A DNA stretch of 64,000 nt from Hoeflea_A sp040932035 (GTDB lineage: Bacteria; Pseudomonadota; Alphaproteobacteria; Rhizobiales; Rhizobiaceae). The notes below the pieces were generated by a model. That model worked only from the letters and a program-made list of their open reading frames with translations. It ran no database searches and was not told the origin of the DNA. Below, piece after piece: positions 53,913-62,006 of this stretch. The first letter of the stretch is position 1. Every line of letters begins with the position of its first letter. The stretch is from positions 1,178,001-1,242,000 of the forward strand of contig NZ_JBFRBB010000002.1 in assembly GCF_040932035.1 (NCBI RefSeq), read 5' to 3'. The translations under genes and the position numbers were made by a program.

Positions 53913-54001
53913 TCACCGTACGGATCATTAATTTTATCTTTTCCAAATGCGCTTAGGGTCTGTCCACGCAGCTTGGCGGCAACCCTGGTTGAGGCGCGTT
54001 G

Positions 54002-54769
54002 ATGGAAAAACACAAAATCGTGGCAATCACGGCAGGCGGTCCCTATCCCTGGGCTGTAATCAATGCACTGGCTGAGAAATTCGGGCCCGTTACCGTGATT
54101 CATGAGCAGCCTGAATCGAAAGCGCACTTCCTCAAACGCCGGGCGGCAAAGGTCGGTTATCTGAGCACCGCCGGACAATTTGCGACCATGATGGTGTCGC
54201 GCCTTTCAAAAAAGGTCGCACAGCAGCGCGAAAATGAAATTATCGGGGAATTCGGCCTAAAGGTCGTTCCCGCCCAGGACCAGAAGATCATTACAGTCGA
54301 ATCCGCGAACAGTCCGGACTGCATCGCTGCCATCGCCGGTGAAAAGCCAGATGTCGTATTTCTGGCCGGTTGCCGCATGCTTCACCGCAAAACCCTGGAA
54401 GCCATCGAGGCTCCGGTCATCAACTATCACGCCGGCATAAACCCCAAATACAGGGGCATGCTCGGCGGATATTGGGCACGCATCAACAATGATGTGGAAA
54501 ATTTCGGCACAACGGTCCATCTCGTCGATGAAGGGGTCGATACCGGCGCAATTCTCAAACAGGCGCGCATGAAACCCTCACCGAAGGATTCGATCGCGAC
54601 CTACGCCATGCTTCAGGCCGCCCATTCGCGTGAAATATGCATATCTGCCGTCATGGACGTGCTGGAAGGCAAAACAACGCCCATAAGCAGTGATTTGCCG
54701 TCGAAACAGTGGTTTCACCCGCCGATCTGGTCCTATGTCTGGAATGGCGCAACCCGCGGAATCTGGTAG
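54002..54769 (+). CDS. formyltransferase-domain protein
   Basis: The 256-residue protein has the fold and signature of folate-dependent formyl transferases: PDVVFLAGCRMLHRK, the Asn-His pair in VINYHAGINPKYRGM, and the late Asp region HLVDEGVDTGAIL. The N-terminus differs from methionyl-tRNA or glycinamide formyltransferases. The acceptor is not known; a sugar nucleotide is one candidate. It is in the folate/corrinoid region but may be unrelated. The ATG at 54002 has GAGG upstream. Confidence 0.8.
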   Translation: MEKHKIVAITAGGPYPWAVINALAEKFGPVTVIHEQPESKAHFLKRRAAKVGYLSTAGQFATMMVSRLSKKVAQQRENEIIGEFGLKVVPAQDQKIITVESANSPDCIAAIAGEKPDVVFLAGCRMLHRKTLEAIEAPVINYHAGINPKYRGMLGGYWARINNDVENFGTTVHLVDEGVDTGAILKQARMKPSPKDSIATYAMLQAAHSREICISAVMDVLEGKTTPISSDLPSKQWFHPPIWSYVWNGATRGIW

Positions 54770-54958
54770 ATTCCCGACCCATCCGGCTGTCTGGCGTATA
54801 CGTTGTTTTGGACAGTTTCGTATGCCGGCTTTTGCACCTGAAAGCAGCGCCTTATATTGATTCTTGACCCGCACGTCGTTTTTGAGCGTGTTGCACGTCG
54901 TCGCACAGCAAGCCAGGCGAACGGTTTATAACCATTTTACGCGTCAAGGAGACCAACA

Positions 54959-55291
54959 ATGGCTGATCTGATTACCGTTTACTGGCGGGACATACCCGCT
55001 CAGGTCATCGTCAAGAAAGGCCGCAAAAGTGCCAAACGCGAATTGTCGCTGCGCTTTACCGAAGCCATCGACATGTGTGCTATGCGTTCCGGTGCTCATG
55101 AAACGGACGAGTATCTGGCCGAATGGCGGCGCGGTACTCCCGAACCGGTTTCCGACGATCTGGAGGCGGAAGCGGACAAGGCCGCAGCCCTTCTGGAAGA
55201 CAGCTTTACCAAGGAGCGCCTGATTGACTTGGTCAAATCGGGAGGAAGAGCAGGAAAGAATGACGACAGTGGTGGAAATGAAGTCGCATAG
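54959..55291 (+). CDS. small protein of the Pfam 'virulence factor' family, partner of the MetF-like reductase
   Basis: The 110-residue protein begins ITVYWRDIPAQVIVKKGRKSAKREL and continues with FTEAIDMCAMRSG, TDEYLAEWRR and an acidic helix. It fits the small family labelled virulence factor (PF13769), whose name gives no function. It overlaps the metF-like gene by 32 bp, so it is translated with it. I infer a subunit or assembly role for that reductase. AAGGAG lies 9 nt before the ATG. Confidence 0.75.
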   Translation: MADLITVYWRDIPAQVIVKKGRKSAKRELSLRFTEAIDMCAMRSGAHETDEYLAEWRRGTPEPVSDDLEAEADKAAALLEDSFTKERLIDLVKSGGRAGKNDDSGGNEVA

Positions 55292-56165
55292 ACCGGACAA
55301 GATTGCCGCGTCAATTGAAGTGGCTCCGCGCCAGGCGGTTGAATCAACCGACCTGCCGGGTCTCTTTCCGCAGGGCACGAGTGTCTATATCACCGATATC
55401 GGCACGGACACGACCGATATGCTGGTCAAAGCAGCGGGCCGCGTGCGTGACCTCGGCTATGAACCGGTGCCGCATTTCGCATCACGCCGCCTGACAACGC
55501 GTTCCGCTCTTGAAGACCGCATCAAGCGCATGAGCGAAGAAGCAGGTGTCCGCAACGTCCTCGTCATCGGCGGCGGTCTTGAGCGCCAGGCTGGCGACTT
55601 CTCATCCACTATGGAAGTGCTCGAAACCGGCTATTTCGACAAATACGGCATCGACAGGATCGGCGTTGCCGGTCATCCCGAAGGCAGCCCGGATTTCTCT
55701 GAAGAAGTCGCCCTGCAGGCCCTTCGTCTCAAAAAATCGTTTGCTGAGCGCAGCGATGCCCAGCTTCGCATCGTCACGCAGTTCGGCTTCGATGCACAGA
55801 AATTCATTGCCTGGGCCGACAGCCTGAGGGAAAACGGCATCGACCTGCCTGTTCATCTCGGTGTCGCGGGACCGGCAAAGATCACCACACTGATCAAATT
55901 TGCGGCCATGTGTGGCGTCGGCAATTCGATGAACTTCCTGAAGAAGAACGCATTGTCATTGACGACGCTTGCAACATCGCATTCGCCTGAAACCGTCGTG
56001 GGTCCGATAGAGCAGCACGTGCTCAACAACACAGAGACTCCGATCCGCCAAATTCACGTCTTTGCCTTCGGCGGATTGAAGAAAACGTCCGAATGGCTTG
56101 AAAATCGTGGCTCATGGGATATAAAGACATCTTTATATCCTTCTACGACAACTGCCCAGAACTGA
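55260..56165 (+). CDS. metF: MetF-like methylenetetrahydrofolate reductase
   Basis: This enzyme would interconvert 5,10-methylene-THF and 5-methyl-THF. The 301-residue barrel has SVYITDIGTDTTDMLVKAA, PVPHFASRRLTTRSALEDRI and LVIGGGLERQAGDF. The folate/FAD barrel end has IRIVTQFGFDAQKFIAW and PVHLGVAGPAK-like text. It is more divergent than E. coli MetF, as in the methyltransferase-linked MetF group. The start at 55260 has AGGAAA upstream and overlaps the small gene by 32 bp. A palindrome lies inside its 3' end. Confidence 0.88.
   Translation: MTTVVEMKSHRPDKIAASIEVAPRQAVESTDLPGLFPQGTSVYITDIGTDTTDMLVKAAGRVRDLGYEPVPHFASRRLTTRSALEDRIKRMSEEAGVRNVLVIGGGLERQAGDFSSTMEVLETGYFDKYGIDRIGVAGHPEGSPDFSEEVALQALRLKKSFAERSDAQLRIVTQFGFDAQKFIAWADSLRENGIDLPVHLGVAGPAKITTLIKFAAMCGVGNSMNFLKKNALSLTTLATSHSPETVVGPIEQHVLNNTETPIRQIHVFAFGGLKKTSEWLENRGSWDIKTSLYPSTTTAQN
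56118..56139. promoter_or_regulatory. 22-bp palindrome before the methyl-THF methyltransferase
   Basis: Perfect 10-bp arms GATATAAAGA and TCTTTATATC surround a CA centre. It lies 49 bp before the ATG at 56189, inside the last codons of the metF-like gene. It matches the palindrome at 47834-47855 at 20 of 22 positions. This suggests a separate promoter and common control of the two methyltransferase genes. Confidence 0.7.
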
Positions 56166-56188
56166 GGCCCATAACCAAGGACTGCCCC

Positions 56189-57142
56189 ATGGCCCGCACA
56201 ATTGTCGCATCAGCGACCAAGGAAATCGTCATCGGTTTCGACCAGCCATTCTGCGTTATCGGCGAACGCATCAACCCGACCGGACGCAAGAAACTGGCTG
56301 CGGAGATGCAGGAAGGCAATTTTGAGACCGTCAAATCCGACGCGCTTGCACAGGTCGCCGCCGGCGCCACAATGCTCGACGTCAATGCCGGCGTAACCGC
56401 GGTCGATCCGAACGCCACCGAACCTGCACTTATGGTCAAGACCCTGGAGATCGTCCAGAGCCTCGTCGACGTGCCGCTTTCGATCGATTCCTCCGTTACC
56501 GGCGCCATTGAAGCCGGACTCAAGATCGCCAAAGGCCGTCCGCTGGTCAATTCGGTAACCGGCGAAACGGAAAAGCTCGAGGCGATCCTGCCGCTGATCA
56601 AGAAATACGACGTACCGGTTGTTGCTATTTCCAACGACGAAACGGGCATCTCCGAAGATCCGGATGTGCGCTTTGCCGTCGCCAAGAAGATTGTCGAGCA
56701 TGCCGCCGATTACGGCATCAAGGCCGAAGACATTGTCGTCGATCCGCTGGTCATGCCGATCGGCGCCATGGGCACGGCAGGTCAGCAGGTCTTCAAGCTG
56801 GTGCGCCGTCTGCGCGATGAACTCGGCGTCAACACCACCTGCGGTCTGTCCAACATCTCCTTCGGCCTGCCGCACCGCCATGCCATCAACGCAGCATTCA
56901 TTCCGATGGTCATCGCATCGGGCATGACGTCTGCGATCATGAACCCCTGCCGTCCGCAGGAAATGGAAATGGTTCATGGCGCCAATGTACTGAATGCGAC
57001 GGATCCGAACTGCCAGAACTGGATCATGACCTACCGCGACCACACACCGCTCAACGGCGCAACGCCTGCATCACCCGACGCCGCCGTTGCTGCCGCGGCC
57101 GGAGGCGGCCGTCGCCGCGGCGGACGCCGGGCACGCGCCTAA
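56189..57142 (+). CDS. methyltetrahydrofolate:corrinoid methyltransferase (MetH pterin-domain type)
   Basis: This protein exchanges a methyl group between methyl-THF and the corrinoid protein. The 317-residue dihydropteroate-synthase-like barrel has CVIGERINPTGRKKLA, MLDVNAG, LSIDSSVTGAIEAGL, NSVTGE and GLSNISFGLPHR, as in the second domain of MetH and in MtrH/MtvA-like enzymes. The C-terminus carries a basic tail, GGGRRRGGRRARA, after an Ala-rich linker. The ATG at 56189 has AAGGA 8 nt upstream. The open frame from 56114 starts within metF and crosses a palindrome, so it is rejected. Confidence 0.93.
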   Translation: MARTIVASATKEIVIGFDQPFCVIGERINPTGRKKLAAEMQEGNFETVKSDALAQVAAGATMLDVNAGVTAVDPNATEPALMVKTLEIVQSLVDVPLSIDSSVTGAIEAGLKIAKGRPLVNSVTGETEKLEAILPLIKKYDVPVVAISNDETGISEDPDVRFAVAKKIVEHAADYGIKAEDIVVDPLVMPIGAMGTAGQQVFKLVRRLRDELGVNTTCGLSNISFGLPHRHAINAAFIPMVIASGMTSAIMNPCRPQEMEMVHGANVLNATDPNCQNWIMTYRDHTPLNGATPASPDAAVAAAAGGGRRRGGRRARA

Positions 57143-57236
57143 AAGCCGGACTGAACATGTTGCCGGGCTTGTCCCGGCAACGATCCTGCTGCAACGTCAA
57201 GGCGTTGATTCGTGCGGATCAGGAAGGAAGCTGAAG

Positions 57237-59294
57237 ATGGACCAAAAGGTTTCAGGTGAAAAAGACCCTTTGGTTCTGTTCATGCCTTCCGGCCGGCGCG
57301 GACGCTTCAAGAAGGGCACGCATGTCCTTGAAGCCGCGCGTCAACTCGGCGTCTATGTCGAGAGTGTTTGCGGCGGACGCGGTATTTGCGGCCGCTGCCA
57401 GATCGAGGTGCAGGAAGGCAATTTCGCCAAACACGGCATCACCTCCGCAAACAGCCATATTTCAGCGTTCGGCGCCAAGGAAAAGCGTTACGCCGACAAG
57501 CGCGACCTGAAAGACGGCCGCCGCCTCTCCTGCTCGGCCACCATAGAGGGCGATCTCGTCGTCGATGTGCCGCAGGATGTGCAGGTCAATGCACAGATTG
57601 TCAGGAAAGCAGCCGATACGCGGCTGATCGACAGGAACCCGGCGATTCAGATGTGCTATGTCGAGGTCGAAGAGCCTGACATGCACAAGCCGCTTGGCGA
57701 TCTCGACCGTCTCAAACAGGCGCTCGAGCGCGACTGGGGCTTTACCGACATCATCGTCGACCAGCATGTGCTGCCGCAGGTGCAGAAAATCCTGCGCAGC
57801 GGCAATTGGTCGGTTACCGCTGCAATCCATAAAGACATGGATACCGCCCGCCCCTCCCTGATCGCGCTTTATCCGGGCCTCAAGAACGAGGCCTATGGCA
57901 TCGCCTGCGACATAGGCTCGACGACGATTGCCATGCACCTGTCATCGCTGTTGTCGGGATTGACCATCGCTTCGGCCGGTGCTTCCAATCCGCAGATCCG
58001 CTTCGGCGAGGATCTGATGAGCCGCGTCTCCTATGTGATGATGAACCCCGATGGCTGCGAAGCCATGACCAAGGCGGTTCACATTGCGCTCAACGGCCTG
58101 ATTGAAGAGGTCTGTGCCGAATCGGGCGTCGATCCGACCGACATTCTCGACGCCGTGTTCGTCGGCAATCCGATCATGCATCACCTGTTTCTGGGGATCG
58201 ATCCGACTGAACTTGGCGGCGCGCCCTTTGCGCTTGCCGTATCCGGCGCTGTCCATAGCTGGGCTTCCGAACTTAATCTCGCGCTCAATGACGGCACGCG
58301 CGTCTACATGCTGCCCTGCATAGCCGGTCATGTCGGTGCCGACGCCGCCGCCGCCACGTTAAGCGAAGGCCCGCATCGTCAGGACGAGATGATGCTGCTG
58401 GTCGATGTCGGCACCAATGCCGAAATCGTTCTTGGCAACAAGAACCGGGTCGTCGCAGCTTCCTCGCCGACCGGTCCTGCCTTCGAAGGCGCGGAAATCT
58501 CCTGTGGCCAGCGCGCCGCGCCGGGCGCCATCGAGCGGGTGCGCATTGATCCGGAAACGCTCGAGCCGCGCGTGCGTGTGATCGGCATCGACGCCTGGTC
58601 GGATGAACCGGGTTTTGCAGCCCTGGCCGGAAAGACCGGAGTAACCGGCGTGTGTGGTTCCGGCATTATCGAAGTGATCGCCGAAATGTACCTTGCCGGC
58701 ATCATCACCGAAGACGGTGTCGTTAATGGCGATCTTGCGGAAAAATCCGAACGCATCATCAAGGACGGCCGTACCTTCTCATATGTTCTGTGGGACGGTG
58801 AAACGCCGCTCACCATCACCCAGAACGACGTGCGCGCCATTCAGCTCGCAAAAGCGGCGCTCTATGCGGGCATCAAGCTGCTGATGGACAAGCAGGGCAT
58901 TGATCATGTCGACCGCATCGGCCTTGCCGGCGCATTCGGCTCTTTCATCGATCCCAAATACGCCATGGTGCTCGGCCTCATTCCCGATTGCCGGCTCGAC
59001 AAGGTCAAGGCAGTTGGCAACGCCGCTGGAACCGGCGCCCGCATGGCGCTTCTCAACCGCGATTATCGCCGCGAGATCGAAAAGACCGTGACCGAGATCG
59101 AAAAGATCGAAACCGCACTGGAGCCGAAATTCCAGGAGCATTTTGTCTACGCCATGGCGCTGCCCAACAAGATCGACCCCTTCCCGAAGCTCGCCGAAGC
59201 GGTCAAGCTACCGGAAAAAGCCGAACCGGCCGTCGCTGCAGAGGGCGCACCTGGCGGCCGTCGCCGCCGCGAGGGCCGTCGCCGGCGCGACTAG
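57237..59294 (+). CDS. RamA-like reductive activator of corrinoid protein (2Fe-2S ferredoxin + ASKHA/DUF4445)
   Basis: Proteins of this type reduce the inactive Co(II) corrinoid back to Co(I), with ATP hydrolysis. The 685-residue protein has an N-terminal 2Fe-2S domain (Cys45, 51, 54 and 99) and a linker domain. The ASKHA ATPase domain follows (ACDIGSTTIAMHL, DAVFVGNPIMHHL, LVDVGTNAEIVLG, GVCGSGIIEVIAEM). It ends in the basic tail GGRRRREGRRRRD. It follows the methyl-THF methyltransferase by 94 bp. In a split methionine synthase it would replace the missing MetH reactivation domain. Confidence 0.93.
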   Translation: MDQKVSGEKDPLVLFMPSGRRGRFKKGTHVLEAARQLGVYVESVCGGRGICGRCQIEVQEGNFAKHGITSANSHISAFGAKEKRYADKRDLKDGRRLSCSATIEGDLVVDVPQDVQVNAQIVRKAADTRLIDRNPAIQMCYVEVEEPDMHKPLGDLDRLKQALERDWGFTDIIVDQHVLPQVQKILRSGNWSVTAAIHKDMDTARPSLIALYPGLKNEAYGIACDIGSTTIAMHLSSLLSGLTIASAGASNPQIRFGEDLMSRVSYVMMNPDGCEAMTKAVHIALNGLIEEVCAESGVDPTDILDAVFVGNPIMHHLFLGIDPTELGGAPFALAVSGAVHSWASELNLALNDGTRVYMLPCIAGHVGADAAAATLSEGPHRQDEMMLLVDVGTNAEIVLGNKNRVVAASSPTGPAFEGAEISCGQRAAPGAIERVRIDPETLEPRVRVIGIDAWSDEPGFAALAGKTGVTGVCGSGIIEVIAEMYLAGIITEDGVVNGDLAEKSERIIKDGRTFSYVLWDGETPLTITQNDVRAIQLAKAALYAGIKLLMDKQGIDHVDRIGLAGAFGSFIDPKYAMVLGLIPDCRLDKVKAVGNAAGTGARMALLNRDYRREIEKTVTEIEKIETALEPKFQEHFVYAMALPNKIDPFPKLAEAVKLPEKAEPAVAAEGAPGGRRRREGRRRRD

Positions 59295-59416
59295 ACAAAC
59301 AATCCGGCAACACTGTCCGTGCAAATTCCAAGCTGGCGTTGTCCGGCACCTATGCGCTCCCGGCTGCGATGCCATAAGATCGATGGATCGAAAGACAGCC
59401 GCTACGGAGCAAAGCT

Positions 59417-60358
59417 ATGGGAATTGCATTCCGCAGAATAAGCCGTCTGGCCGCGCTGACAGCGTTCGCGACAATCCTGTCATCCGCGTCCATTGCCGAG
59501 GACATTGCCGGCAGCGCTGATCATCCGCTTGTCGGCCGGTTCGACGGCTCGTTCATCGTTGCCTATGACGTCCGCGAGTTCGACGAATACAATTTTGTCG
59601 ACGAGCCGGCTACGCAACGAAACCCTGACAATCTCAAACCGCTTGAAGGCGCGGTCACCCGCATCGCCTATACGCTGGACGCCGACAAGTCACTTGCTGA
59701 AGTCGCGCGAAACTTTGAACTGGGGTTGAAGGAAAAGGGTTTTGAAATCGTCTTTGAATGCAAGACCAAGGAGTGCGGCGGCGGCAATCTGGCCTACGCG
59801 CTCGACACATTTCCCCTACCGAAAATGATCGTTGACCCGTTCAATTTCCGTTATCTCGGCGCAAAGCGCACGAACGATGAGGGCGAGGTCTATGCTTCAG
59901 TCGTCATAAGCGCCGACACGCACAAGAAAATCCGCACCCAGGTGACGGTTGTCGTGGTCGACAAGCTTGCCTTCCAGATGGTCGACGCCAAGGCCATGCA
60001 GGACGCGTTCGCGGAAAAGGGAAGCGTTGCGCTCTACGGCATTTATTTCGACACCGACAAGGCGGACATCAAACCGGAATCCGCCCCAACGCTGGAGCAG
60101 ATGGCGATGTTCCTGAAAGGCGCACCCGAACTCTCGGTCGTTATTGTCGGCCATACCGACAATCAGGGCGACATGAAATACAATCTCGACCTTTCCCACC
60201 GCCGCGCCCAGTCCGTGGTCGACGCGTTGGCCGCATCATACGGAATCGGCAAGGATCGCATGGTCGCTGCCGGCGCGGGATTTCTCGCACCCGTCGCACC
60301 AAATGACACGGAGGACGGACGCGCCAAGAACCGCAGGGTTGAAATGATCCCGCGATAA
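59417..60358 (+). CDS. OmpA-family outer-membrane/peptidoglycan-associated protein
   Basis: The 313-residue protein has a signal peptide (LTAFATILSSASIA), then a DUF4892-like region (~30-190). The C-terminal OmpA domain has YFDTDKADIKPESAPTLEQM, VGHTDNQGDMKYNLDLSHRRAQSV and the closing NRRVEM, the peptidoglycan-binding set. It is probably a periplasmic or outer-membrane protein that anchors to the wall. No tie to the corrinoid cluster is visible apart from location. Confidence 0.88.
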   Translation: MGIAFRRISRLAALTAFATILSSASIAEDIAGSADHPLVGRFDGSFIVAYDVREFDEYNFVDEPATQRNPDNLKPLEGAVTRIAYTLDADKSLAEVARNFELGLKEKGFEIVFECKTKECGGGNLAYALDTFPLPKMIVDPFNFRYLGAKRTNDEGEVYASVVISADTHKKIRTQVTVVVVDKLAFQMVDAKAMQDAFAEKGSVALYGIYFDTDKADIKPESAPTLEQMAMFLKGAPELSVVIVGHTDNQGDMKYNLDLSHRRAQSVVDALAASYGIGKDRMVAAGAGFLAPVAPNDTEDGRAKNRRVEMIPR

Positions 60359-60386
60359 AAGCACATCAATTCTGCAGACTGGCTGC

Positions 60387-61280
60387 CTACGCCGCCTCGT
60401 TCAACACTTCGAAAGTCGCCCTTATATGATCGGCCGCGGCACATACGGGCGCTTCGGCATCCGGCCGGACGAGCATGCCAAGTGAATAGGTGCCGATAGG
60501 CGGCAGGCCGTCCTCTTCACCGAGCACCACGAGATCGTCACCGACAAAGGACTTGGGCAGCGGCGCAACGGCAAGGTCGGACATGATGGCCGCCCTCTGG
60601 CCGGCCGTATGGGCACTCATATAGGCAATCCGGTACGAGATGCCGCGTGCATCGAGTTCGTCCACGGCCCCTGCCCGCCAGGCGCAGCCTTCTTCCCACA
60701 TGGATACAGGAAGCGGCGAGCATAAATGCGCACTGCCGCCTTTCGCACCCGCCCATACGAGCTGCTCCGTCAGCAGCACCTCGCCGCCCGGCGGCACATT
60801 GTTTGTCGTGCAGGTCAAAAGCGTAATGTCGAGCCGCCGTTCATCAAGACGCTTGATCAGATTCGAACTCATGTCGATCACCACATCGACCGCAATCGAG
60901 GGATGCGTCTTGGCAAAGCGCTTGAGAACGCTCGGCAGGACCCGTTCACCAACGTCATCAGGGGCACCCAGCCGCACGACGCCGGATATGTCCGGCGATA
61001 TGAATTCAGATACAGCCTCCCGGTTGAGCGACAAAAGGCGTCTTGCATATCCAAGCAGCACCACACCGTCATTGGTCAGCGACACCGAGCGTGCGTCGCG
61101 CGCAAAGACCGGGCGCCCCAGCATTTCTTCAAGTTTCTTGATCTGCATCGACACCGCAGAGGGCGTACGGAACACGATCGATGCAGCTGCCGTGAAGCTG
61201 CCCGTGTCTGCAATAGCGACAAAGGTGCGCAGAATATCGAGTTCGAGAAGCGGTACCGGGTGATTAAGTGGAGCGTTCAT
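60387..61280 (-). CDS. LysR-family transcriptional regulator
   Basis: The 297-residue protein has the N-terminal winged helix-turn-helix (LDILRTFVAIADTGSFTAAASIVFRTPSAVSMQIKKLEE in pieces) and a type 2 periplasmic-like effector domain, resembling the LrhA/HdfR branch. It is divergent from the small DUF1127 gene, with 154 bp between them, so that gene is its likely target. The effector is unknown. Confidence 0.93.
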   Translation of the reverse strand: MNAPLNHPVPLLELDILRTFVAIADTGSFTAAASIVFRTPSAVSMQIKKLEEMLGRPVFARDARSVSLTNDGVVLLGYARRLLSLNREAVSEFISPDISGVVRLGAPDDVGERVLPSVLKRFAKTHPSIAVDVVIDMSSNLIKRLDERRLDITLLTCTTNNVPPGGEVLLTEQLVWAGAKGGSAHLCSPLPVSMWEEGCAWRAGAVDELDARGISYRIAYMSAHTAGQRAAIMSDLAVAPLPKSFVGDDLVVLGEEDGLPPIGTYSLGMLVRPDAEAPVCAAADHIRATFEVLNEAA

Positions 61281-61434
61281 GGTTATCGTTCAATTTTTCT
61301 GAATGAAACAATGATTTCTTTTCATTTGATTGAACCAGACAATAGCCCCATAGTCAAGATCAAGGGTCGCGACCTTTTTTGACACCGGCGAATTTCCAAC
61401 AGCGGAAAGCCGGCAATCATGAAGGAGCCTGACA

Positions 61435-61701
61435 ATGTTGAACAACCAGAATTCTTATAATTCGCCCGTTTTCGGTCTTGTCATGGAAGCAAGCCGTGGC
61501 GTAGCCGTCAGCACGGTATTGACGGACACTGTGAACCGTACAGCACGCGCGGTCGTGCGTTGGAACGAGCGCAGAAAATGCAAAAAACTGTATCGCGAAG
61601 CAAAGAATGAGATAGCCAAACTCGATGATCATATGCTGCGCGACATCGGCTGGCCGGGGCGCTATGAAGAGCAAAATCCGTGCATGCGCGATGACTTTTA
61701 A
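61435..61701 (+). CDS. small DUF1127 protein
   Basis: The 88-residue protein ends with the DUF1127 domain: an Arg/Lys-rich start (WNERRKCKKLY), then EIAKLDDHMLRDIGWPG. Family members are small basic proteins linked to RNA turnover and carbon/phosphate adaptation in rhizobia and Agrobacterium. Its divergent LysR neighbour is the probable regulator. Confidence 0.88.
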   Translation: MLNNQNSYNSPVFGLVMEASRGVAVSTVLTDTVNRTARAVVRWNERRKCKKLYREAKNEIAKLDDHMLRDIGWPGRYEEQNPCMRDDF

Positions 61702-62006
61702 ACAGGACCGGCGTGCCTTAGGTGCGCCGGTATTTCCAGCTGCAACGGCAGGTGCGCACTAGCGCATAAAATTCCTCTCAGGGCCCGAAATTTTCACTTC
61801 ACAGTGAAGACGGACTGTGTAAAGGTCGCTGCGCAATAGCGATATTGCACAACGGGTGGAGAGACGTTTCTGAACAGATTTTTGGAAATTCGGAGCCATT
61901 CCGCCAATAGGGTTATACGTCGAAACTGCAGTGGCGACCGGACGAATACGTGCCGAATTTCCGGCTCCGAGAGGTTAGCCGCCACGATGTTCAGGGATTG
62001 ATGGCG
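61702..62006. other. 305-bp control region upstream of the GbdR-like gene
   Basis: This region holds no gene that I recognise. It contains the inverted repeat TTCACT-TCAC-AGTGAA at 61793-61808, about 200 bp upstream of the regulator start. Confidence 0.5.
61793..61808. promoter_or_regulatory. inverted repeat upstream of the GbdR-like gene
   Basis: The arms TTCACT and AGTGAA are separated by TCAC. It is a candidate operator or an upstream stop structure; no U-tract follows on either side. Confidence 0.35.

Noticed and set aside
53268..54769. ExoD and formyltransferase genes as parts of the methyl-transfer system
   Set aside because: Neither has a known link to corrinoid chemistry and neither carries the basic tail. 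Location alone is too weak.
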